Shown: positions 1 through 6,430 of the stretch, piece by piece
Layout of the letters: each line of letters begins with the position of its first letter
How positions within the stretch are numbered: position 1 is the stretch's first letter
Translations under genes and position numbers: made by a program
Notes under the pieces: generated by a model
The model's database searches: none
What the model was told of the DNA's origin: nothing
What the model saw: the letters and a program-made list of their open reading frames with translations, nothing else
Origin: Gallionella sp.
GTDB taxonomy: Bacteria > Pseudomonadota > Gammaproteobacteria > Burkholderiales > Gallionellaceae
DNA: 9,721 nt
Reading direction: 5' to 3'
Assembly: GCA_029850565.1 (NCBI GenBank)
Contig: JARCRR010000198.1
Location: 1 to 9,721 of the forward strand

Positions 1-417
1 CCATTCCGAGGCGAGGAAGCCTCTGACCCAAGCCTTGCCTAGGGTCATCGCGGGGGCCTGATTGCTTTGAGAAGATTTGCGGAATTCATCCATCTCTTCT
101 TTGGTGACCAGATTCTTTTCGGTGAAAGGGATGCCACGATCCTTCAATAATTGGCGCGCCTCTTTACAGGGGGTGCCGCATTCATCGAAGACGTATAGCG
201 TCACCGGAAAGAACTGTTTTGCTTTTTGTGTTTCGTAAGGCAAGCCTTCGTCCGGAGTGGGTTCGCTACCCAGCTTCAGGCGCTCCACATCTTCGGTGCC
301 TGCCAAGGGGCGGTCGCTGTAATGCACTTTGCCGCTACTATCGATTGAGCGGTAAAGCTCGCCCGCCTGACTTTGGGCTGATAAGAAGAAACTCAACAAA
401 AAGAGGATGGCCTTCAT
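1..417 (-). CDS. Secreted DUF4124 / glutaredoxin-like protein (C-terminus cut by window edge)
   Basis: 139 codons are visible from an ATG at 417 to the window edge, with no stop reached. Residues 1-18 (MKAILFLLSFFLSAQSQA) look like a Sec signal peptide cleaved before GE, so the protein is probably periplasmic. Residues 20-40 (ELYRSIDSSGKVHYSDRPLAG) match the DUF4124 pattern common in proteobacterial secreted proteins. From about residue 72 there is a glutaredoxin-like fold: a beta strand VTLYVF, then C80-G-T-P-C84, then a helix and IPFTEKNL. The two cysteines are spaced CxxxC rather than the classic CxxC. A role in thiol-disulfide chemistry is inferred only; the substrate is unknown. The start has a GGGAG ribosome site six bases upstream and lies 16 bases after the prlC stop, so the two are probably co-transcribed. 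Annotated relatives are usually called 'glutaredoxin family protein' or 'DUF4124 domain-containing protein'. Confidence 0.85.
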   Translation of the reverse strand, partial: MKAILFLLSFFLSAQSQAGELYRSIDSSGKVHYSDRPLAGTEDVERLKLGSEPTPDEGLPYETQKAKQFFPVTLYVFDECGTPCKEARQLLKDRGIPFTEKNLVTKEEMDEFRKSSQSNQAPAMTLGKAWVRGFLASEW

Positions 418-433
418 AGCTAACTCCCGTCTG

Positions 434-2572
434 TTAAACCTCGATAAGCCCATTATGCCGCAACAGCGCATCGATGGAAGGGGCGCGCCCACGGAAAGCG
501 GCGAACGATTCCATCGCGGGGCGCGCGCCGCCCATCGCCAGCACCTCGGCACGGAAACGCGCACCGATCTCTGGATTGAGTACGCCATGCTCCTCGAACA
601 AACTGTAAGCATCTGCCGACAACACTTCCGCCCACTTGTAGCTGTAGTAGCCGGCAGAATAACCACCCGAGAAGATGTGCGAGAAGCTTTGCGGGAAGCG
701 GTTGAACTCGGGCGGGATGAGCACCGCCACTTCGGCGCGCACTTCGTCTAGCAACTGCAATATCGTCTTGCCTTGGCCCACATTGAAGTTGCTGTGCATC
801 AGCATGTCGAACAGAGCGAACTCGATCTGGCGCAGCGTGGCTAGCCCACTCTGGAAGTTCTTCGCGGCGAGCATCTTGTCGAACAGCGCGCGTGGCAACT
901 TCTCGTTGGTATCCGCGCGCCTTGTCATACCTTGCAGCACATCCCATTCCCAGCAGAAGTTCTCCATGAACTGGCTGGGCAACTCGACCGCGTCCCATTC
1001 CACGCCGTTGATACCGGATACGCCGAGGTCTTCCACTTCCGTGAGCAGATGGTGCAAGCCGTGACCGAATTCGTGGAACAGGGTCTGTACTTCGTCGTGG
1101 GTGAACACGGCTGGGCGTCTGCCGTTAGCTCGGTAGTAATCATCACTCGGTGAGGCAGCCGCTGCAACCGACTCGCGGACGCTCCCATCCCGCTGCGCGG
1201 GGCCCTGCTCACTGCTCGCAGTTGCACCACCCACGGGTGCGGAGAAGTTGCAGTTGAGATAGGCGACAGGGGTTTGTATCTTGTTATCAAGGCGACGGCG
1301 CGTGATGACATCATCCATCCACGCACCACCGCGTTTGCTGTTGCGCGCATACAGGTCTAGATAGAACTGACCGACCAGGTTATCCTTCGCATCGCGGATG
1401 TCGAAGAAGCGCACGGTCTCGTGCCATATGGGCGCACTGCTTGGGTTGATGCGCAGACCGTACAGCGTCTCCACCAGCTTGAACAAGCCAGCCAATACGG
1501 CGTCCTCGGGGAAGTACTGCTTCACTTCCTGCTCGGAGAAGGCGTAGCGTTGTTCGCGCAGCTTCTCGCTAACGTAGGCCACATCCCATGAGCGCAATTC
1601 GATGAGGCCGAGTTTGGTCTTGGCAAACTCACGCAGTTCGACCAGGTCTTTCTCCGCGAAAGGCCGCGCTCGTTGTGCCAGTTCGCGCATGAAATTCACC
1701 ACCTGTTGCGGTGTCTCCGCCATCTTGGCAGCGAGTGAGAGTTCGCCGAAATTCTTGAAGCCGAGCAACTGAGCTTCCTCTGCACGCAGCGCGACGATCT
1801 CGTCCATCAGCGGCGTGTTGTCCCAATCAGGCTTGCCGAATTCCGAGGCACGCGTGGCATAGGCGCGGTAGATCTTCGCGCGCAGGTCGCGGTTGTCGGC
1901 GAACTGCATCACGGGCAAGTAAGAGGGCGCTTTCAGCGTGAACATCCAGCCCGTCTTCTCGGCGGACTGCGCGGCTTCGCGTGCGGTCTGCAACACGTCC
2001 TCAGGCAGACCATCCAACTCGCCGCGATTCTCGATGACTAGGGTGAAATCGTTGGTCGCATCCAAGATATTGTCGGAGAAGCGTGAGGACAATTCGGATT
2101 GGCGCTCCTGGATAGCGAGATAACGCGCTTTCTTGTCATCGGGCAACTCTGCTCCGCCCAAGCGGAAATCGCGCAGTTCGTTCTCGATGATTTTCTTGCG
2201 TGCCGCGCTCAATCCGGCGAACTCAGTGCTGTTGCGCAGCGCTTTGAACTTTTGGAACAGCGCGAGGTTCTGCCCCAGTTCGGCGTAATAGGCGGTGATT
2301 TTCGGCAAGGTAGAGTTGTAGGCATCGCGCAGCTCGGGCGAGTTCATCACCGCGTTCAAGTGGCCGACCGGTCCCCATGCACGAGACAAGCGTTCGTTGG
2401 CATCCTCCATCGGGCGCACGAAGCTATCCCATGTGGGCAGCGAGTCATCCGCCAACAAGCGAGTGATGAGCGCGCGGTTCTCATCGAGCATTTGTTCGAT
2501 GGCTGGCGCGACGTGTTCGGGTTTGATCTCCGCGAAACGGGGAAGACCGGAGAAGTCGAGTAGTGGGTTCAT
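434..2572 (-). CDS. prlC: Oligopeptidase A, M3 family zinc metallopeptidase, with a 36-residue insertion
   Basis: 712 residues; the E. coli enzyme has about 680. Oligopeptidase A is a cytoplasmic endopeptidase that degrades short peptides, including cleaved signal peptides. The zinc motif HEFGH is at residues 500-504 (H500, E501, H504), with the third ligand E530 in VELPSQFMEN. The M3 signatures GAWMDD, AGYYSYKWAEVLSADA and FRGR are present. I start at the ATG at 2572 because MNPLLDFSGLPRF matches the family N-terminus and AAAGGA lies 10 bases upstream. The frame stays open to an ATG at 2629, but those 19 extra codons read through a REP arm (SGLRRNDG). Residues about 450-485 are an extra block, rich in A, S, R and G, between PVGG and RPAVFTHDEV, where relatives have only a residue or two. 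It is in frame, so the enzyme may still work. The REPIN upstream separates it from pyrX, and the glutaredoxin-like gene follows closely. Confidence 0.95.
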   Translation of the reverse strand: MNPLLDFSGLPRFAEIKPEHVAPAIEQMLDENRALITRLLADDSLPTWDSFVRPMEDANERLSRAWGPVGHLNAVMNSPELRDAYNSTLPKITAYYAELGQNLALFQKFKALRNSTEFAGLSAARKKIIENELRDFRLGGAELPDDKKARYLAIQERQSELSSRFSDNILDATNDFTLVIENRGELDGLPEDVLQTAREAAQSAEKTGWMFTLKAPSYLPVMQFADNRDLRAKIYRAYATRASEFGKPDWDNTPLMDEIVALRAEEAQLLGFKNFGELSLAAKMAETPQQVVNFMRELAQRARPFAEKDLVELREFAKTKLGLIELRSWDVAYVSEKLREQRYAFSEQEVKQYFPEDAVLAGLFKLVETLYGLRINPSSAPIWHETVRFFDIRDAKDNLVGQFYLDLYARNSKRGGAWMDDVITRRRLDNKIQTPVAYLNCNFSAPVGGATASSEQGPAQRDGSVRESVAAAASPSDDYYRANGRRPAVFTHDEVQTLFHEFGHGLHHLLTEVEDLGVSGINGVEWDAVELPSQFMENFCWEWDVLQGMTRRADTNEKLPRALFDKMLAAKNFQSGLATLRQIEFALFDMLMHSNFNVGQGKTILQLLDEVRAEVAVLIPPEFNRFPQSFSHIFSGGYSAGYYSYKWAEVLSADAYSLFEEHGVLNPEIGARFRAEVLAMGGARPAMESFAAFRGRAPSIDALLRHNGLIEV
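1118..1225 (-). repeat. Repeat-like in-frame insertion inside prlC
   Basis: About 108 bases encode residues 450-485 of PrlC and have no counterpart in the E. coli protein as I recall it. The block is GC-rich and structured. TGCAAC (1163-1168) and GTTGCA (1221-1226) form an inverted pair. Between them CCCGC/GCGGG (1189-1193, 1197-1201) makes a hairpin with a 3-base loop. On the coding strand GAGCAG occurs twice, one base apart. This resembles a small palindromic element captured in frame, as known for Rickettsia palindromic elements. No second copy is visible in this window, so the mobile origin is inference. Confidence 0.45.
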
Positions 2573-2582
2573 TGCTAACCAT

Positions 2583-2588
2583 TCCTTT
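2583..2588 (-). promoter_or_regulatory. Ribosome binding site deciding the prlC start
   Basis: AAAGGA on the minus strand sits 10 bases before the ATG at 2572. It lies just outside the REP arm that ends at 2594. It supports the 712-residue start over the longer frame that begins at 2629 inside the repeat unit. Confidence 0.6.
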
Positions 2589-2593
2589 GAGCC

Positions 2594-2715
2594 GTCATTC
2601 CGGCGTAGGCCGGAATCCAGTTTGGACAAACATTCTGCGTAGCAGACAAAACCCAGCAGGCATGCTTCGCATGGATTTGAATTATTGACTGGATTCCGGC
2701 CTACGCCGGAATGAC
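2594..2715. repeat. REPIN-like inverted REP doublet
   Basis: Two 28-bp arms (2594-2621 and 2688-2715) are perfect reverse complements separated by 66 bp. Each arm holds its own palindrome: ATTCCGGC / GCCGGAAT around a 4-base loop. The type (GTCATTCCGGC...GGAATCCAG) is a widespread proteobacterial REP family, whose translation gives the familiar 'SGLRRNDG'. Two mini-hairpins with 5-bp stems and 3-base loops sit inside: 2634-2646 and 2661-2673. The element lies between the pyrX stop and the prlC start. It could shield the pyrX mRNA 3' end or reduce read-through. No U-tract follows, so it is not a classic terminator. Confidence 0.85.
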
Positions 2716-2722
2716 GAGTTGT

Positions 2723-3997
2723 TTATTGTTGAAATACCAGCTGTCCATCGAGCAAGGTGTAGCGCACGCGACCCTGCATCTCGTAACCGTTGAACGGCGT
2801 GTTCTTGCCTTGGCTCTTGAGCGCGGCGGGCTCCACCTTCCATGCGGCTTTAGGGTCGAACACGCAGAGGTCGGCATGCGCACCGATGCTCAGATGCCCC
2901 ATCTTCACGCCGAGTATCTGCGCGGGATTGATGGTGATGCGCGCGAGCGCGTCCAGCAACGGTATCTTGTCTTGTTCTGCCCATTTCAACACCAGCGGCA
3001 GCAACAGCTCCAATCCTGTCGCGCCATCTTCCGCTTCGGCGAAAGGCATCTGTTTGGCATCTTCATCCACCGGCGAATGATTGGAGCAGATGGCATCGAT
3101 GATCCCGTCACGCAGTCCGGTACGCAGCGCATCGCGGTCGCGCAGACCGCGTAAGGGTGGGACGAGGTGGCAGTTGGCATCGAAGTAACCGATGTCCATT
3201 TCGGTGAGATGCACGTGGTTCATCGACACGTCGCAGGTGACTTTCAATCCTTCACGTTTCGCAGCACGGATCATCTCGACACCTGCGCCGCTGGAGACGC
3301 GGCAGATGTGCAGGTCAACGCCGGTCTCGCGCGCGAGTTGCAGCGCGGTCGCCAGTGCGACGGTCTCGGCCACGACCGGGATAGACGGGAGTCCCAAGCG
3401 GGTCGCCACTTCACCGTCATGTGCCACGCCGTTCTTGGCGAGGAAGCTGTCCTGCGGGCGTAGCCACACACGGTAGCCGAAGGTCGCGGCGTACTGCATG
3501 GCGCGCATCAACACACGGGTATCGGTAAGCGGTACATCAGCCTGACTGAAGGCTTTGCAACCTGCCTCGGTCAGCTCGATCATCTCGGTCAGTTCTGTAC
3601 CCTTTAGTCCGTAGGTCAGCGCACCGACCGGGAACACGCGGCACTGGTTCAGATTGCGCGCGCGATGCTTGAGCATCTCCACCAAGCCGGGCTCATCCAG
3701 TGGCGGATCGGTATCGGGCGGGCAGGAGAGTGAGGTCACTCCGCCAGCTACGGCTGCCGTCATCTCAGATTCCAAGGTCGCGCGATATTCGTAACCCGGC
3801 TCGCGCAGACGTGCCGCCACATCCGTCAGGCCGGGCATCACGATCATGCCGCTCGCATCGATCACCTGCTCGGCAACGAAACCCTGTGGTGCGGTGCCGA
3901 TGGCGGCGATACGACGATTCGAGATGAACACGTCTTGTTGTGCATCGATTTTGTTCTTGGGGTCGATCACACGACCGTTCTTTATCAGGATATTCAT
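2723..3997 (-). CDS. pyrX: Non-catalytic dihydroorotase-like protein PyrX (PyrC'), partner of PyrB
   Basis: 424 residues with the full amidohydrolase layout of type I dihydroorotases: N-terminal NGRVIDPKN, MPGLTD, LREPG at 64-68, and a C-terminal ADLCVFDP and FNGYEMQGRV. The catalytic metal sites are gone. The usual HxH before LREPG reads A61-A-R63. The Asp of the FTDDG motif is replaced (FSQAD, 150-154). The later histidines are R180 and R233, and the Asp of TDH is N306. The enzyme is therefore very probably inactive as dihydroorotase. In Pseudomonas the equivalent PyrC' is a structural subunit needed for the aspartate transcarbamoylase dodecamer, and I infer the same here. The start codon overlaps the pyrB stop (ATGA), with AGGAG seven bases upstream, so translation is coupled. 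Automated annotation would likely call it pyrC; a true dihydroorotase should exist elsewhere in the genome. Confidence 0.92.
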   Translation of the reverse strand: MNILIKNGRVIDPKNKIDAQQDVFISNRRIAAIGTAPQGFVAEQVIDASGMIVMPGLTDVAARLREPGYEYRATLESEMTAAVAGGVTSLSCPPDTDPPLDEPGLVEMLKHRARNLNQCRVFPVGALTYGLKGTELTEMIELTEAGCKAFSQADVPLTDTRVLMRAMQYAATFGYRVWLRPQDSFLAKNGVAHDGEVATRLGLPSIPVVAETVALATALQLARETGVDLHICRVSSGAGVEMIRAAKREGLKVTCDVSMNHVHLTEMDIGYFDANCHLVPPLRGLRDRDALRTGLRDGIIDAICSNHSPVDEDAKQMPFAEAEDGATGLELLLPLVLKWAEQDKIPLLDALARITINPAQILGVKMGHLSIGAHADLCVFDPKAAWKVEPAALKSQGKNTPFNGYEMQGRVRYTLLDGQLVFQQ

Positions 3998-4950
3998 TGT
4001 TTCGCTCCTGCCAACGTACTCATCACCGCCATGCGCACCGCGATGCCGAAAGTGACCTGCGGCAGGATGACCGATTGCGAACCATCCGCCACGCTGGAGT
4101 CGATCTCCACGCCCCGATTCATCGGGCCCGGGTGCATCACGATGGCATCGTCACTGGCTACGGCGAGGCGCTCCTGGGTGAGGCCGTAATACTTGAAGTA
4201 TTCCTGTGCCGAGGGCAGCAGCGCGCCCTGCATGCGCTCGTTCTGCAGGCGCAGCATCATCACCACATCCACATCTTTCAGGCCACGCTCCATATCGTGA
4301 TAGACCTGTACGCCGAGCTTCTCCACATGCGACGGCAACAGCGTCTTGGGAGCGACTACACGCACTTCAGGCACGCCCAGCGTGGTTAGCGCATGAATCT
4401 GCGAACGGGCCACACGCGAGTGCAACACGTCGCCGACGATGGCGACCTTCAGGTTATGGAACTCCTTTTTGTAGTGGCGGATGGTAAACATATCCAGCAG
4501 CGCTTGCGTCGGATGCGCATGGCGACCGTCGCCGGCGTTGATGACATGGATAGTAGGAGCGACATGCTGCGCGATGAGGTGTGCCGCGCCGCTGGAAGAA
4601 TGGCGCACCACGAACATGTCGGCGTGCATCGCGCACAGGTTGTCCACCGTATCCAGCAGCGTCTCGCCCTTGCTGGTGCTGGATGATCCGATGTTGAGGT
4701 TGACCACGTCGGCGGAGAGTTTCTTTGCCGCGATCTCGAAAGTGGTGCGGGTGCGCGTGCTGTTCTCAAAGAAGATGTTGAAGATGGATTTGCCGTGGAG
4801 CAGCGGCACTTTCTTGATCTCGCCGCCTTCGGCGATGTTCACGAAGCCGGCAGCCTTGTCCAGGATGTCGCGCAGGATGCGCGCGGGAAGACCTTCGGTG
4901 CTCAACAGATGTTGAAGTTCACCGCTCTTATTCAGTTGTGGGTTGTTCAT
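3994..4950 (-). CDS. pyrB: Aspartate carbamoyltransferase catalytic subunit
   Basis: 318 residues. It condenses carbamoyl phosphate and aspartate to carbamoyl aspartate, the second step of UMP synthesis, in the cytoplasm. The carbamoyl-phosphate site FFENSTRTRTTFE is at 60-72, the neighbouring-subunit loop SSSTSKGET at 89-97, HPTQ at 146-149, MLRLQNERM at 232-240 and HPGPMNRG at 273-280. All catalytic signatures are intact. The roughly 20-residue N-terminal extension before the fold (NKSGELQHLLSTEGL) is like that of Pseudomonas class A enzymes, which assemble with an inactive DHOase, in keeping with pyrX next door. No pyrI regulatory subunit is adjacent. The start overlaps the ruvX stop (ATGA), with AGGA eight bases upstream inside ruvX. 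Confidence 0.97.
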   Translation of the reverse strand: MNNPQLNKSGELQHLLSTEGLPARILRDILDKAAGFVNIAEGGEIKKVPLLHGKSIFNIFFENSTRTRTTFEIAAKKLSADVVNLNIGSSSTSKGETLLDTVDNLCAMHADMFVVRHSSSGAAHLIAQHVAPTIHVINAGDGRHAHPTQALLDMFTIRHYKKEFHNLKVAIVGDVLHSRVARSQIHALTTLGVPEVRVVAPKTLLPSHVEKLGVQVYHDMERGLKDVDVVMMLRLQNERMQGALLPSAQEYFKYYGLTQERLAVASDDAIVMHPGPMNRGVEIDSSVADGSQSVILPQVTFGIAVRMAVMSTLAGAKQ

Positions 4951-5405
4951 GCGTAGATTCCTGCGCTGGGTTCATCGAAATACGCTTGCAGTATCTGCTG
5001 CGCAGCATACTGGTCGATCAGGGACTTTTGCTTGCGGCCGTGTATCCCTTCCTCATCCAGTGCTGAGCTCGCGGCGGCGGAAGTATACCGCTCATCGACC
5101 AGTATCGTCGGCAAATCGAAGCGTCCTTTCAGGCGGTTGGCGAAGCGGCGACACAGCGCGGTCATCTCGTGCGGCGTGCCGTCGTCGTTGCAGGGCAGCC
5201 CCACCACCAGCGCGACAGGTTGCCATTCTTTGAGAAGGGCGGCGATGGTGGAGAAACGCACGTCTGTCGTCTCATCATTGATGGTGGAGAGCGGACGCGC
5301 CGTGCCGGAGATGCTGTTGCCAACGGCGATGCCGATGCGTTTGGTGCCGAAATCGAATGCGAGAAAAGTGCCGGAGAGGATCGAGGAAGACTGCCCGTCA
5401 GGCAT
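4947..5405 (-). CDS. ruvX: RuvX/YqgF, RNase H-fold nuclease for 16S rRNA 5'-end maturation
   Basis: 152 residues against about 138 in E. coli. The family is cytoplasmic; it was first called a putative Holliday junction resolvase and later linked to pre-16S rRNA processing. The RNase H-like catalytic acids are in place: D18 in AFDFGTKRIGIAVG, E105 in VDERYTSA and D131 in IDQYAAQQIL. The VVGLP strand is at 67-71. I start at the ATG at 5405, which overlaps the yqgE stop by eight bases (ATGCCTGA), with AGAGG upstream. The frame is open to 5579, but that extension is only yqgE sequence read in another frame. The pyrB start overlaps its stop. Confidence 0.95.
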   Translation of the reverse strand: MPDGQSSSILSGTFLAFDFGTKRIGIAVGNSISGTARPLSTINDETTDVRFSTIAALLKEWQPVALVVGLPCNDDGTPHEMTALCRRFANRLKGRFDLPTILVDERYTSAAASSALDEEGIHGRKQKSLIDQYAAQQILQAYFDEPSAGIYA

Positions 5406-5958
5406 GTCCTGCCTCTTCGGAGAGCGATGCGTAATCCACGCCGAGTAGCGCCATCGCCGCAGGCAAGCGCTCTTCGGCGGGCATGTCGAACAGGATGTGT
5501 TCTGTGGCGGGTACGCTGAGCCAGGCATTGGCGGCAAGTTCCTGTTCCAGTTGCCCTTCTGACCAACCGGCGTAGCCAAGTGTGATGAGCAGATTGCGCG
5601 GTCCTGTGCCTTCGCCCACGGCTTGCAGGATGTCTTTGGAGGTGGTGAGTTCGACCTTATCGTTGACCTGCAGGGTCGATTGCCATTGACCCCCCGCGTT
5701 GTGTAGCACGAAGCCGCGATCGGTCTGCACCGGCCCGCCGAAATGTACGGGCATGTCTTCCAGTTCGGCCTGCTTGAGTGGCATGTTGATCTGGGCGAAC
5801 AGCTCGCTCAGGGTCAGACTGATGGGGCGATTCACCACAATGCCCATCGCACCCTCGTCGTTGTGCTCGCACACATAAGTGAGCGATTTGGCAAAGAAGG
5901 GGTCGGTCATCGCCGGCATGGCGATCAAAAAGTGATTGGTGAGGTTCATGCTGGACAT
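5398..5958 (-). CDS. yqgE: YqgE/AlgH family protein (UPF0301)
   Basis: 186 residues from the ATG at 5958; E. coli YqgE has 187. The biochemical function of the family is unsettled. Pseudomonas AlgH was first reported as an alginate regulator. Conserved blocks seen are NLTNHFLIAMP, YVCEHNDEGAMGIVVNRPI, HFGGPVQTDRGFVLH, TTSKDILQAVG and LGYAGWSEGQLEQELAANAWL. Three starts are possible: 6021 (far too long and reading through the palindrome), 5958 and 5949. The family N-terminus begins at or just before MNLTNH, so 5958 or 5949 is right. None has a good Shine-Dalgarno, and the candidate promoter would put the 5' end at about 5958. It is the first gene of the yqgE-ruvX-pyrB-pyrX operon. Confidence 0.93.
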   Translation of the reverse strand: MSSMNLTNHFLIAMPAMTDPFFAKSLTYVCEHNDEGAMGIVVNRPISLTLSELFAQINMPLKQAELEDMPVHFGGPVQTDRGFVLHNAGGQWQSTLQVNDKVELTTSKDILQAVGEGTGPRNLLITLGYAGWSEGQLEQELAANAWLSVPATEHILFDMPAEERLPAAMALLGVDYASLSEEAGHA

Positions 5959-5964
5959 GTCGCC

Positions 5965-5993
5965 ATTGTAGCTTTTTGAGCTTCCCCCCACAA
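5965..5993 (-). promoter_or_regulatory. Candidate sigma70-type promoter for yqgE-ruvX-pyrB-pyrX
   Basis: On the minus strand, TACAAT (5965-5970, one mismatch to the -10 consensus) is preceded after 17 bases by TTGTGG (5988-5993, a weak -35 with TTG kept). Transcription would begin near 5958, at or within a few bases of the yqgE start. This would give a leaderless or very short-leader message and would fit the lack of a ribosome binding site. The -35 is poor, so this is a suggestion. Confidence 0.35.
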
Positions 5994-6000
5994 TTGTGGG
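5987..6000. promoter_or_regulatory. 14-bp perfect palindrome, possible operator
   Basis: CCCACAATTGTGGG is a perfect palindrome that overlaps the candidate -35 of the yqgE operon promoter. That is a sensible place for a dimeric repressor site. No known regulator motif is recognised. Chance is possible, but the position makes it worth noting. Confidence 0.35.
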
Positions 6001-6035
6001 CACCAAAACCTCTGTCACCATACGGCGTTGCTCAC

Positions 6036-6083
6036 AAAAAATGGCTTCTTACATATCAACCATATGCCGCGTCGCCATTTTTT
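6036..6083. terminator. Bidirectional terminator-like stem-loop
   Basis: AAAAAATGGC (6036-6045) and GCCATTTTTT (6074-6083) are perfect 10-bp inverted arms around a 28-base loop. Inside the loop, CATAT (6052-6056) and ATATG (6062-6066) pair as well. The A-tract before and T-tract after the stem read the same on both strands, as in bidirectional intrinsic terminators. The G/C part of the stem is only about three pairs and the loop is long, so efficiency is doubtful. It would insulate the yqgE operon from transcripts arriving from the cytochrome side. Confidence 0.35.
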
Positions 6084-6164
6084 CTCGCGCTTTGTCTGGT
6101 TTAAGAGATTTGGTTTCTAGAAGCGCTCACCGCCCATGACCAAAACCTACCCGTCTCTCTCTGA

Positions 6165-6407
6165 TGGTTCCGCATCTTCAACCCCGTCACACAATCGGAA
6201 AGATTCGATCCAGCGGGCAAATTCATCCGTCGCTACCTTCTCGAATTGGGAGACTACCCCGAGAAATTCATTCATGTGCCGTGGGCGTTGGCGAGCAGTG
6301 AACAACAAAGATGTGGAGTGATGATCGGGAGAGATTACCTAGGGCCCATCGTCGATCACGCGCTGGCGCGGTTGAAGACGCTGGAGATGTTCAAAGGGCT
6401 TGCTTAG
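6165..6407 (+). pseudogene. Relic of DNA photolyase C-terminus
   Basis: In the frame with CGC at 6171-6173, 80 codons read without a stop until TAG at 6405-6407. The start is WFRIFNPVTQ, then FDPAGKFIRRYLLEL, YPEKFIHVPW, RCGVMIGRDYLGPIVDHALAR. This is the FAD-binding C-terminal end of a class I deoxyribodipyrimidine photolyase, where relatives read (A)PYFRIFNP...FIRRWxPEL...IHxPW...YPxPIVDH. A TGA at 6162-6164 stands just before it, and none of the roughly 400 upstream photolyase residues is found in any frame, so it is a 5'-truncated remnant. Conserved prolines are lost (YLLEL for YLPEL, RDYL for RDYP). It is the only plus-strand coding trace and converges on the cytochrome gene. It cannot make a working enzyme. 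Confidence 0.8.
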
Positions 6408-6430
6408 TCATGGCGGAGATCAACGATAGA

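Noticed and set aside
407..751. 114-residue plus-strand frame and similar long antisense frames over prlC, pyrX, pyrB and the kinase
   Set aside because: They are shadows of strongly supported minus-strand genes, in GC-biased sequence, with no domain character.
5406..5579. Longer ruvX frame to 5579
   Set aside because: It overlaps yqgE coding sequence in another frame; the family start and a ribosome site support 5405.
5959..6021. Longer yqgE start at 6021 (21 extra residues)
   Set aside because: The extension reads through the palindrome and promoter candidate, lacks a good ribosome site and has no family counterpart.
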